Positions 1-8,800 of a DNA stretch of 64,000 nt are shown piece by piece; the first letter of the stretch is position 1; the number at the start of each line of letters is the position of its first letter. The notes under the pieces are model-generated. The model ran no database searches, was not told where the DNA came from, and saw only the letters and a program-made list of their open reading frames with translations. The position numbers and the translations under genes were made by a program. Source of the DNA: Massilia phyllostachyos (lineage in GTDB: Bacteria; Pseudomonadota; Gammaproteobacteria; Burkholderiales; Burkholderiaceae_D); contig NZ_JAJNOC010000011.1 in the NCBI RefSeq assembly GCF_021044825.1, positions 91,503 to 155,502 on the forward strand, read 5' to 3'.

Positions 1-1375
1 TGGCGGCGCTGATCTCGCTGATGATGTCGGTCACCCGGCCCACGCTCTGGACGATCTCGGCCATGGTGGCGCCGGCCTGGTCCACCAGTTCCGAGCCGTG
101 GTGCACTTTCTCGACCGAGTCGTCGATCAGCTCCTTGATTTCCTTGGCTGCCGCGGCCGAACGCTGGGCCAGGTTGCGCACCTCGCCCGCCACCACTGCG
201 AAGCCGCGGCCCTGCTCGCCGGCGCGGGCGGCTTCCACCGCCGCGTTCAGCGCCAGGATATTGGTCTGGAAGGCGATGCCGTCGATGACGGCGATGATGT
301 CGACGATCCGGGTCGCCGAGCTGTTGATGGCGCCCATGGTCTTGACCACCTGCTCCACCACTTCGCCGCCCTTGCCCGCCACTTGCTGGGCCGAGGCCGC
401 CAGCACATTGGCCTGGCGCGCGTTGTCGGCGTTCTGCTTGACGGTCGAGGTCAGTTCTTCCATCGACGAGGCGGTCTCTTCCAGCGAACCGGCCTGCTGC
501 TCGGTGCGGCTCGACAGGTCGAGGTTGCCCGCTGCGATCTCGCCGGAGGCGGTAGCGATGGTGTCGGTGCCACCGCGCACTTGCGTGACGATCTTGACCA
601 GCGACGCATTCATGTCCTTCAGCGCCTGCAGCAGGCGGCCGGTCTCGTCGCGCGAGTCGACCTCGATCTTCTGGGTCAGGTCGCCGCTCGCTACCTCGCC
701 GGCGATTTCCACGGCGCGCTCGATCGGACGCACGATGGCGCGCACCAGCAGCCAGCCGACCAGGGCTGCCATCACCAGGCCGAAGGCCAGGCCCGCCAGG
801 CAGACCAGGCGCACCAGCTCATAGGTCGACTGCGAGTGCTCGTAGTCGGCTTTCGCCACGCGGTTCTGCAGGTCGATCAGCTGGTTGCCGAGGCTACTGA
901 CTGGCTGGAACAGGCGCGACATCTCGCCCGTGAGCAGTTCGACGGCGCGCGCGGTGTCGCCGGCACGCACGGCGGCAAGCGCCGGGTTCAGGCCCTTCTC
1001 CAGGAAGGCCTTGCGCGCTTCGACGAACTTGGACGCCAGCGCTGCTTCCTCGGCGGTGAGCTCGGTGGCCTCGTAGGCTTTCCAGGTCGTCGTCACGACG
1101 CCGATATTGCTGTCGACTTCCGCCAGCAGCGCGTCGCGCTGCGCCGCATCGGTTGCGCTGACGGCTTTGGCCACATTCATCTGGTTGGTCGTGATCAGTT
1201 GCACCACACGGCTGATCTGGCCAAGCGCGACCAGGCGATTGTCGTACAGGTTCTTCAGCTCCGCATTGGCGGTGCCGAGATTGACGATGCCGACGGTGGC
1301 GCCGATGATGAGTTCAGCTGCGAGGAAGGCGATCACGAAGATCAGCCGCGTCTTGATGGTGATGTGCTTGAACAT
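1..1375 (-). CDS. Methyl-accepting chemotaxis protein (3' end outside window)
   Basis: Transmembrane chemoreceptor that passes ligand signals to CheA/CheW. Reading the minus strand from the ATG at 1375 gives MFKHITIKTRLIFVIAFLAA, an N-terminal membrane segment. A four-helix-bundle sensor region (about residues 35-190) follows, then a second membrane segment (about 195-215), a HAMP linker and a long methylation/signalling helix. The hairpin tip is clear, with the motif FQTNILALNAAVEAARAGEQ at about residues 370-390. At least 458 codons are present and the frame is open at position 1, so the C-terminus and any CheR-binding pentapeptide lie outside. It is divergent from the symporter gene. The sensor domain resembles the four-helix-bundle MCP (Tsr/Tar-like) class; the ligand cannot be told. 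Confidence 0.95.
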   Translation of the reverse strand, partial: MFKHITIKTRLIFVIAFLAAELIIGATVGIVNLGTANAELKNLYDNRLVALGQISRVVQLITTNQMNVAKAVSATDAAQRDALLAEVDSNIGVVTTTWKAYEATELTAEEAALASKFVEARKAFLEKGLNPALAAVRAGDTARAVELLTGEMSRLFQPVSSLGNQLIDLQNRVAKADYEHSQSTYELVRLVCLAGLAFGLVMAALVGWLLVRAIVRPIERAVEIAGEVASGDLTQKIEVDSRDETGRLLQALKDMNASLVKIVTQVRGGTDTIATASGEIAAGNLDLSSRTEQQAGSLEETASSMEELTSTVKQNADNARQANVLAASAQQVAGKGGEVVEQVVKTMGAINSSATRIVDIIAVIDGIAFQTNILALNAAVEAARAGEQGRGFAVVAGEVRNLAQRSAAAAKEIKELIDDSVEKVHHGSELVDQAGATMAEIVQSVGRVTDIISEISAA

Positions 1376-1524
1376 GAAGGCTCTTATAAGAATGGCTGGA
1401 AACAAACATCTTGATCAAGCTTGTCACGCATGGGGCGGATTGACCAGCAGGATTGCGCCCGGCCATAAGCTGGCGTCGTTCAATTGCCACAAAGCATTAG
1501 CACGCCGATATTTTCCAATACATT

Positions 1525-1581
1525 TTTGGCATGTTCATATGCCAAACCCACCATCCACGGCGATGCCGGTTTGCCTATAAA
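1525..1581 (+). promoter_or_regulatory. Operator-like dyad plus -10 element upstream of the symporter
   Basis: TTTGGCAT at 1525-1532 and ATGCCAAA at 1539-1546 form a perfect 8-bp inverted repeat with a 6-bp spacer. About 30 bp downstream is TATAAA (1576-1581), a plausible -10 box without a good -35. A dyad just upstream of a weak -35 is where an activator usually sits. The gene start at 1630 has an AAAAGG ribosome site. The regulator is unknown. Confidence 0.45.
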
Positions 1582-1629
1582 ATGTCTCATTGATTTCCGC
1601 AGCGCATGAGCTGCTAAGAAAAGGCTCCA

Positions 1630-3030
1630 ATGAATCTCCCCGTGATACTCAACCTGGCCGTCGCCCTGGCCGTCTGCGTGCTGCTCTACCGCTTGCAGGC
1701 GAACCACGTCTCCTTCACCAAGCGCGTCTTCACCGGCCTCGGCGTGGGCGTGGTGCTGGGTGCGGCGATGCAGGCCTTCTACGGCGCCGGCGCGCCCGCG
1801 GTCGTCTCCACCAATGCCTGGCTCGACGTGCTCGGCAGCGGCTACGTGAAGCTACTGCAGATGATTGTCATTCCCCTGATCATGGTCTCGATCGTGCAGG
1901 CCATCCTCAAGCTGCGCAATGCCTCCTCGCTCGGCGCCATCAGCACCCTGACCATCGGCATCCTGCTCGTCACCACGGTCATCGCCGCAGCGATCGGCAT
2001 CCTGATGGCCAAGGTCTTCGGTCTCACCGCCGTGGGCCTCACCGCCTCGGCCGCGGAAGTGGCGCGCGGTGAATACCTGCAGGGCAATCTGGCGACGGCC
2101 AAGGAAATCTCGCTGCCGAGCATGATCCTCTCCTTTATTCCGGCCAATCCCTTCCTCGACATGACGGGGGCGCGCAAGACCTCGACCATCGCGGTGGTGG
2201 TGTTCTCGATCTTCATCGGCATCTCGGCCACCGGCATCGCCGGCAAGAAGCCGGAAGTGTTCGAGTCCTTCAGCGGTTTCGTGCACGTGGCCCACGTCAT
2301 CATCATGCGCATGGTGACCCTGGTGCTGCGCCTGACGCCGTTCGGTGTGTTCGCCCTGATGGCGATGGTGGTGTCGAGCTCGAGCCTGCAGGACATCCTC
2401 GGCCTGGCCAGCTTCGTCGCCGCCTCCTATTGCGCACTGGCGCTGATGTTCTGCGTGCACTTGCTGATGGTGACCGGCAGCGGCTTGAACCCCTTGCGCT
2501 ATGCGAAGAAAATCTTCCCGGTGCTGGCCTTCGCCTTCACCTCGCGCACCAGCGCCGGCAGCATTCCGATGAGCGTGGCGACCCAGACCGCGCGCCTGGG
2601 CACGCCGGAAGGCATCGCCAACTTCGCCGCCTCCTTCGGCGCCACCATCGGCCAGAACGGCTGCGCCGGCATCTATCCGGCGATGCTGGCGGTGATGATC
2701 GCGCCAACCGTCGGCATCGATCCGATGACGGCGTCCTTCCTGCTGCCGCTGCTGGCGATCATCGCCTTCGGCTCGATCGGCGTGGCCGGGGTCGGCGGGG
2801 GCGCCACCTTCGCGGCGCTGATCGTGCTGTCGGCGATGGACTTGCCGGTGGCGCTGGCGGGCCTCCTGATCTCGGTCGAGCCACTGATCGACATGGGCCG
2901 CACCGCGCTCAACGTGAGCGGCTCGATCGCCGCCGGCACCGTTACCGGCCGCGTGCTCGGCCAGCAGGACATGCGGGTATTCGAGAGCGACGCCGAGATC
3001 AACCTGGATGCCGAAGAACGCGCCGTGTAA
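1630..3030 (+). CDS. tcyP: Cation symporter of the DAACS family, L-cystine (TcyP/YdjN)-like
   Basis: Inner-membrane secondary transporter of the dicarboxylate/amino acid:cation symporter family. The 466-residue length and the N-terminus (MNLPVILNLAVALAVCVLLY, then a second helix with GVGVVLGAAMQAFYG) resemble the E. coli L-cystine importer TcyP (YdjN, about 463 aa) more than GltP or DctA. The family's serine-rich re-entrant region is recognisable at about residues 305-320 (FTSRTSAGSIPMSV), and the C-terminal transport core includes NVSGSIAAGTVTGR near residue 430. An AAAAGG site precedes the ATG. It is monocistronic, with an 8-bp dyad in its promoter region. The substrate is inferred from similarity; another dicarboxylate or amino acid is possible. 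Confidence 0.85.
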   Translation: MNLPVILNLAVALAVCVLLYRLQANHVSFTKRVFTGLGVGVVLGAAMQAFYGAGAPAVVSTNAWLDVLGSGYVKLLQMIVIPLIMVSIVQAILKLRNASSLGAISTLTIGILLVTTVIAAAIGILMAKVFGLTAVGLTASAAEVARGEYLQGNLATAKEISLPSMILSFIPANPFLDMTGARKTSTIAVVVFSIFIGISATGIAGKKPEVFESFSGFVHVAHVIIMRMVTLVLRLTPFGVFALMAMVVSSSSLQDILGLASFVAASYCALALMFCVHLLMVTGSGLNPLRYAKKIFPVLAFAFTSRTSAGSIPMSVATQTARLGTPEGIANFAASFGATIGQNGCAGIYPAMLAVMIAPTVGIDPMTASFLLPLLAIIAFGSIGVAGVGGGATFAALIVLSAMDLPVALAGLLISVEPLIDMGRTALNVSGSIAAGTVTGRVLGQQDMRVFESDAEINLDAEERAV

Positions 3031-3196
3031 GCGCCCTCCCACGCGGGAACTTCCACTAAATGGAAGAGAAAAACGTGGGCTTGTAAGACCCTTCCGACGC
3101 TATGGCGAGCCGGTCCGGAAGGGCCGCAATCGTGCGCTTTGCGGCTGCGGAATCCGTCTATGATGACGCCATGTCAACATCGACGACGGACTGGTG

Positions 3197-3958
3197 ATGG
3201 AACAAAAGTGGCCGCAGGAAGTCTGGCTGGTCAGGCACGGACAGAGCGCAGGCAATGTCGCACGCGATCTGGCGGAAGCAGCCGCCGGACACCGCATCGA
3301 CATCGCCGACCGCGACGTCGACGTGCCGCTGTCGGAACTCGGCGAACGGCAAGCGCAGGCGCTCGGCTCCTGGTTCGCGGCGCTGCCGCCGGAACTGCAG
3401 CCGACCGTGGTCCTGCACTCGCCCTACGTGCGCGCTTTTGAAACCGCCAACATCATGATGCAGCGCCTGGACCGCTCGCGCCTCGTGGTCGAATCCGACG
3501 AGCGCCTGCGCGAGAAGGAATTCGGCATCCTCGACCGCCTCACCACCCACGGCATCGCCCACTATCATCCCGAGCTGTACGAACAGCGCCAGCACGTCGG
3601 CAAGTTCTACTTCCGCCCGCCCGGCGGCGAGAGCTGGTGCGACGTGATCCTGCGCCTGCGCAACGTGATCGATACCCTCACCCGCGAGTACTGCGGCGAG
3701 CGCGTGCTGATCGTCGCACATCAAGTCACGGTCAATTGCTTCCGCTACCTGTTCGAACGCCTCAGCGAGAAAACCATCCTCGAGTTCGACCGCGCCGGCG
3801 ACGTGCCGAACTGCTCGGTCACCTCCTACGAATTCGACCCCAGCCTCGGCAAGGGCGGGCACCTGGCGCTGCGCCTGGTGAACTTCGTGGCGCCGCTCGA
3901 AGCGACCGGCACGCCGGTCACCGCGAGCAAGGACCTGCCCGCCGCGCCCAAGGCCTAA
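3197..3958 (+). CDS. Histidine phosphatase family protein
   Basis: Phosphoglycerate-mutase-like phosphatase of the histidine phosphatase superfamily. The N-terminal catalytic motif VRHGQSAGN carries the phospho-accepting His. A downstream arginine pocket (SPYVRAFETA), the acid-containing REKEFGILDRLT and a C-terminal second-histidine motif IVAHQVTVN (instead of the common SHG) follow. About 253 residues with no signal peptide, so cytoplasmic. The start could be the GTG at 3194 or the ATG at 3197; neither has a strong ribosome site. The hydrate-dehydratase gene begins 20 bp after its stop, so the two may be co-transcribed. The substrate is not predictable from sequence. Confidence 0.9.
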   Translation: MEQKWPQEVWLVRHGQSAGNVARDLAEAAAGHRIDIADRDVDVPLSELGERQAQALGSWFAALPPELQPTVVLHSPYVRAFETANIMMQRLDRSRLVVESDERLREKEFGILDRLTTHGIAHYHPELYEQRQHVGKFYFRPPGGESWCDVILRLRNVIDTLTREYCGERVLIVAHQVTVNCFRYLFERLSEKTILEFDRAGDVPNCSVTSYEFDPSLGKGGHLALRLVNFVAPLEATGTPVTASKDLPAAPKA

Positions 3959-3978
3959 CCGAGTACGCCACCGACACC

Positions 3979-4965
3979 ATGGACACGCCAACCCGCGCCA
4001 CCGCCGTGCACGACGTCGATACCGCTCTGCTGCGCAGCTGGGCGGTGCCGATGCCGGCCGTCGAGGGCGACAAGGAAATCCGCGGCCACGTGCTGGTGCT
4101 GGGCGGCTCGTGCGAGATGCCGGGCGCCATCATCCTGGCGGCCACCGCGGCGCTGCGTGCGGGCGCCGGCAAGCTGACCATCGCCACCGGGCAGAGCGTG
4201 GCCCAGCTGGTGGCGCTGGCCATGCCCGAGGCGCGCGTGATCGGGCTGCAGGAACATGACAGCGCCGGCATCACGCTCGACGCCGTGGCGGCGCTCGACC
4301 CCCTGGCCGAGCGCGTGGATGCCATCCTGATCGGGCCCGGCATGCGCGACGAGCCGCTGACCGCCGAGCTGGTGCACGCGCTGCTGCCGCGCTTCGAGGC
4401 CGCGGGATCCACCGTGGTGCTGGACGCCTGCGCCATGGGCGCCCTGCTGCACCCGCCGGCCGATTGGCCGCAAGACCGCGCCTGGCGTTTCGAGCGCCCG
4501 GTGATCCTGACCCCGCACGCGGGCGAGATGGCGCACCTGACCGGCGTCGGCAAGGACGCCATCTGCGCCGAGCCCGACCCGTGCGCGCTGGATGCGGCGC
4601 AGGCCTGGAATGCGGTGGTCGTACTGAAAGGCGCGCGCACTGTCATCGCAACGCCGGATGGAACGTTGTATCAGCATGAGGGCGGCAATGTGGGCCTCGC
4701 GATCTCCGGTTCGGGAGACGTGCTGGCAGGCGTCATCGCCGGTCTCGCAGCGCGCGGCGCCGCGCTCGACCAGGCCGCGTGCTGGGGCGTGGCGCTGCAT
4801 GCGCGCTCCGGCGAACGGCTGGCCCAACGGATGGGCGCACTCGGCTATCTGGCGCGCGAAATCTCCCAGGAGATTCCAGCGCTTTTGGAACACATCGCCG
4901 GCGAACGTGCCGGCGAGCAGGAAACCATCCGGCCTGCGCCGGTGGGTTGGGGAATGGGTGTGTAG
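3979..4965 (+). CDS. nnrD: ADP-dependent NAD(P)H-hydrate dehydratase
   Basis: Nicotinamide nucleotide repair enzyme that dehydrates the hydrated forms of NADH and NADPH, cytoplasmic. It is a ribokinase-like fold of 328 residues. Visible motifs are VLGGSCEMPGAIILAATAAL near the N-terminus, IGPGMRD around residue 118, ILTPHAGEMAHLTG around residue 175, and the nucleotide-binding AISGSGDVLAGVIAGLAARG around residues 240-260. The NnrE epimerase domain found fused in E. coli Nnr is absent, so this is the stand-alone dehydratase type. The open frame continues upstream of the chosen ATG into the phosphatase gene; the ATG at 3979 gives the usual family length. Confidence 0.9.
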   Translation: MDTPTRATAVHDVDTALLRSWAVPMPAVEGDKEIRGHVLVLGGSCEMPGAIILAATAALRAGAGKLTIATGQSVAQLVALAMPEARVIGLQEHDSAGITLDAVAALDPLAERVDAILIGPGMRDEPLTAELVHALLPRFEAAGSTVVLDACAMGALLHPPADWPQDRAWRFERPVILTPHAGEMAHLTGVGKDAICAEPDPCALDAAQAWNAVVVLKGARTVIATPDGTLYQHEGGNVGLAISGSGDVLAGVIAGLAARGAALDQAACWGVALHARSGERLAQRMGALGYLAREISQEIPALLEHIAGERAGEQETIRPAPVGWGMGV

Positions 4966-5264
4966 TACCTGTTTCTCAGCGATTTCCGCAACGGCGAGGG
5001 TGTGAAAAAAGGAGAATTTTGCACATAGTCATAGAGCGGAAAGGAGTACGCGGTAACTGAATCTTGTGAACTGGCCGGCCGGATGACGGTCCAAGGTTCG
5101 CCTGATTCATGTACCGAACCGGGGCCGCGTATTGCGTCGGTTCCCTGATGGTTCCACTGCTGGGTTTACGAACCCTCGGAGGACCTAACCCTGGCGTCAC
5201 GGGCATTCCACCGCCTCACTGGAACCTGTGGCACAAGATAGACGTGAAACGAGGAGTTTAAACA
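4966..5264. other. Intergenic stretch with a fragment of the 102-bp repeat
   Basis: This 299-bp gap has no convincing gene. GAGGGTGTGAAAAAA at 4996-5010 is identical to the left end of the dispersed 102-bp repeat at 39392 and 48712; the rest of that repeat is missing here. A ribosome site (GAGGAG, about 5250) precedes the lipoprotein gene. Confidence 0.5.
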
Positions 5265-5669
5265 ATGAACGCACTGACCAAAGCACCGAAAATCCTGCTG
5301 ACTGCTGCCGTGTTGGCCTCCCTGCTGGGCGCCTGCCGCAAGAACGAGCCGGCGACCGACACCACGACCACCACGCCGGACACCTCGGCGACCACCCCGA
5401 GCAGCACCTCGGGCGCCACCGGCACCACGGGTGACACCGGCACCGGCGCGACCGGCACCGGCACCACCGGCACCACCGGCACCATGACCGATCCGGCCAC
5501 CACCACCCCGCCGACCGGCACCACCACCACCGATCCGGCAGCTACCGGCACCATGGGCACGGGCGCAACCGGCACCACCGGCACCGGTACCACCGGCACC
5601 ACCGGCACCGGCACCTCTGGCACCTCGGGCACCACCGGCACCACCGGTACCGGCACCACCGGCCAATAA
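5265..5669 (+). CDS. Small lipoprotein with Thr/Gly low-complexity tail
   Basis: A 134-residue protein. The N-terminus is a lipoprotein signal peptide with a lipobox (LLGAC, Cys at about residue 23), so the mature chain should be lipidated and exported. After a short charged linker almost the whole mature part is built of Thr, Gly, Ser, Pro and Ala in GTTGT-like units, with no predicted fold. GAGGAG lies upstream of the ATG. The codons are homogenised (ACC GGC ACC), so the repeat is also a DNA repeat prone to slippage. Function unknown; such tails are often flexible, envelope-exposed linkers, which is inference. Confidence 0.75.
   Translation: MNALTKAPKILLTAAVLASLLGACRKNEPATDTTTTTPDTSATTPSSTSGATGTTGDTGTGATGTGTTGTTGTMTDPATTTPPTGTTTTDPAATGTMGTGATGTTGTGTTGTTGTGTSGTSGTTGTTGTGTTGQ
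5440..5666 (+). repeat. ACC/GGC codon tandem repeat inside the lipoprotein gene
   Basis: Imperfect tandem array of ACCGGCACC-type 9-bp units encoding Thr-Gly-Thr, interrupted by short stretches such as GATCCGGC. Unit number could vary between strains by slippage without breaking frame, because all units are multiples of three. Confidence 0.7.
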
Positions 5670-5690
5670 GCCGTCCGCATGGCAAGAAAC

Positions 5691-5711
5691 GGAGCCCGTC
5701 ACGCGGGCTCC
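5691..5711 (+). terminator. Hairpin after the lipoprotein gene
   Basis: GGAGCCCG and CGGGCTCC form an 8-bp stem around a TCACG loop, starting about 20 bp after the stop codon. No T tract follows, so a Rho-independent terminator is likely but not certain. Confidence 0.5.
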
Positions 5712-5890
5712 GGGACTTCCAGCCCGGCCGGAAGACGGCTTCCCGCCGCAGTACTCTCGCATTCCGTCCGGGATGCAGCGATTGCCAGCCTTCGTGCTGG
5801 CTTTTGTTTTTGGTGGCACGTATGATCCGCGGCCATTCGCGCGCGCAGCCAGTCGGACAGCTTGCCCACCAGGATCCGTACGGTGCGCGG

Positions 5891-8800
5891 CTATTCTCGG
5901 GAGCTGGCCATCGCCAGTGCGCGCGCTTGCGCTTCCGCGAGCAGGCGCTCCACCGCGTCGAACTCCGCCGGCTTGGTGAGATGGTGGTCGAAGCCCGCCT
6001 CGCGCGACTTGCGGCGGTCTTCCTCGGCGCCCCAGCCGGTCAGGGCGACCAGCATCGCCGCGCCCATGCCCTCGGCCCGGCGCAGCAGGCGCGCGGCGTC
6101 GTGGCCGCTCATGTCAGGCAGGCCGATGTCGAGGAACACCACCTGCGGCGCTTCGCGGCGGACGGCGGCCAGCGCGCCGGCGGCGTCGTGCGCGACCTGC
6201 ACCGTGTGGCCGCCGATCTCGAGCAGCGAGGCGAGGATGTCGGCGGCGTCGTGGTTGTCGTCGACGACCAGCACGCGCAGCCCCTGTGCGGGCGTATCGC
6301 GCTGCGCGTCCAGGGCGGGCAGCGGCGCGGGCTCAAGCGCGGGCGCCGCATCCGGCAGTGGCAGCCAGACCGTGAAGCAACTGCCCTGCCCTTCGCCGGC
6401 GCTGGCCGCCGCCACCCGGCCGCCGTGCAGCCCGACCAGGCGCTGGACCAGGTTCAGGCCCACGCCCAGGCCGCCGTCGCCCATCGCCTCGCTGGCGCTG
6501 CCCTGCGCGTACATGTCGAACACGGTCGGCAGCACCTCGGGCGCGATGCCGATGCCGGTGTCGGCCACGTCGATGCGCAGCTCGCCCGCCTCCAGCCGCG
6601 CCTCGACCGTGATGTCGCCGCCGTGCGGCGTGTACTTGGCCGCGTTGTTGACCAGGTTGCTGAGCACCTGGGCCAGGCGGTGGCGGTCGGCCACCAGGGT
6701 CAGCGGCGCGGGCGGCAGGCGCAGCGCCAGGCGGTGGCCGCGCGCCGTTACCAGCGGCATGCACATGGCGACGGCCTCGTCCACCACCGCGTCCAGCCGC
6801 ACCGCTTCCAGGCGCAGCGTGACCTTGCCTTCGGACAGGCGCGCCATGTCGAGCAGGTCGTCGACCAGGCGCACCATGTGCTCGACCTGGCGCCGCATCA
6901 TGCCTTGCACGTCGCGCTGGCGGGCCGCCGTGCCGCCGGCCTGCATCAGCTCGATGCCGGCGCGGATCGGCGCCAGCGGATTGCGCAGCTCGTGGGCGAG
7001 CGTCGACAGGAAGTCGCTCTGCTGGCGGTTCTTTTCGCGCAGCTCCTCGGCCAGGCGGCGCAGTTCCTGCTCGGCCTCCTTGTGGGTGCCGACGTCGAGG
7101 GTGACGCCGTCGAAGCGCTGCCCGTGACCGTCGCGCGCTTCGCCCCTGGCGTACCAGCCGATTGCGCGCAGCCAGCGCCCGCCGTGCGCGGGGCCGGTGC
7201 GGAATTCGACGTCCAGGCCGCTGCCCTCGGCCAGTGCGCGGCGCATGCTGTCCTCCACCCGCGCCCGGTCGGCGGGCTCGATCGCCCCCAGCAGTTCCCG
7301 GATGTCCGCATGGCCGCTGCTCCCCACGCCCAGGTGGCGCGCCATCTCGACGTTGAGCTGGAAGCGCTTGAACGGCGCATCGGCGTACCAGACCCCGATG
7401 TCGCCGGCGCGCGCCACGCCCTCGAAGCGCTCCTGCAGCAGGCGCCGCTCGTGCACGTCGATCACGGTGCCGACGTATCCGGCATGCCGGCCCTGTTCGT
7501 CGACGCGCGGCAGGCCGTTGTCGATCACCCAACGGTAGCTGCCGTCGTGGCGGCGCAGGCGGAAGTCGAGCGCCACCGGGGAGCGCGCCTCGGCCGCCTC
7601 CAGGTAGGCGCGCACGGTGCGTTCCAGGTCGTCGGGGTGGACGTTCTCGAGCCAGCCGCGGCCCAGGTCCTGCTCCGGCCGGCGGCCGGTGAAGTCGTAC
7701 CAGCGCTGGCTCAGGTAGGTGCACTGCTCGTCGGCGTCGGTGGTCCACAGCATCACCGGCGAGGCGTCGACCAGGGCGCGGAAGTACTGCTCGCGCGAGA
7801 CCGCCTCCAGGGCCTGGCGGCGCCGTTCATCGGCCTGCGCCAGTTGGCTGCGCACCCGCGCCAGCAGCTCGCCCGCGGCGAAAGGCTTGACCATGTAGTC
7901 GTCGGCGCCGGCCTGCAGGCCCTCGACCTTGGCCTCTTCGCCCGCGCGCGCCGACAGCAGCATCACCGGCAGGCCGCGCAGCGCCTCGTCGGCGCGGATC
8001 CGCGCCAGCAGGCCGAAGCCGTCCAGCACCGGCATCATGACGTCGGTGAGCAGCAGGTCGGGCACGTTCTGTTCGATCAGCGCCAAGGCCGCCGCGCCGT
8101 CGGCGCAGACGGTGACGTCGGCATGCGGCTCGAGCAGGCTTTTCAGGTAAGCGCGCATGTCGTTGTTGTCGTCCGCGACCAGGATGCGCGGACGCGGCGC
8201 GCGCCGGTCGGCGAGCGGCGGGAGCGCCGGCGCCGAGGCTTGGGCCGGCACCGGCTGCGGCGCCGCAGGCGCCTCGCCGGCCTCCGGCAGCCAGCGCAGC
8301 GCTTCCTCGACGAAAGCGGCGCCGGTGCGCGTGGCCGGCGCCGCCGAGTCCTCGTCCCCGGCGGCGATGCGTTCCAGCGGCAGATGGGCGTGGCCGAAGG
8401 GCAGCCTGACCTCGAAACGGGTGCCCTCGCCCACGGTGCTGCTGACCGCGATGCTGCCGCCGTGCAGGCGAACCAGTTCCTGGATCAGGGCCAGGCCGAT
8501 GCCGGTGCCCTCGTAGCTGCGCCCGGTTGCGCCCTCGACCCGGTGGAAGCGCTCGAACACGCGCGGCAGCTCGCTTTCCGGGATGCCGGAGCCAGTGTCG
8601 CACACCGTCAGGCGGGCCATGTCGCCGACCCGTTCGAGGCGCACCGTGACACCGCCCTCGAGGGTGAACTTGAAAGCGTTCGACAGCAGGTTGAAGACGA
8701 TCTTTTCCCACATGTCGCGGTCGACCCAGACCGGCTCGCCCAGGTCCTCGGCTTCCACCTCATAGGACAGGCCGCCCTTGGCCATGGTCGACTCGAACAC

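Noticed and set aside
21..1414. Long plus-strand open frames over the first 1.4 kb
   Set aside because: They are antisense shadows of the chemoreceptor gene; only the minus strand shows the conserved MCP motifs.
3089..3123. Hairpin CCCTTCCG/CGGAAGGG between the symporter and phosphatase
   Set aside because: A 19-nt loop and lack of a T run make it a weak terminator candidate; not listed as a feature.
5440..5666. CRISPR-like array
   Set aside because: The repeats are 9-bp in-frame Thr-Gly codons without spacers of constant length, and they encode a lipoprotein tail.
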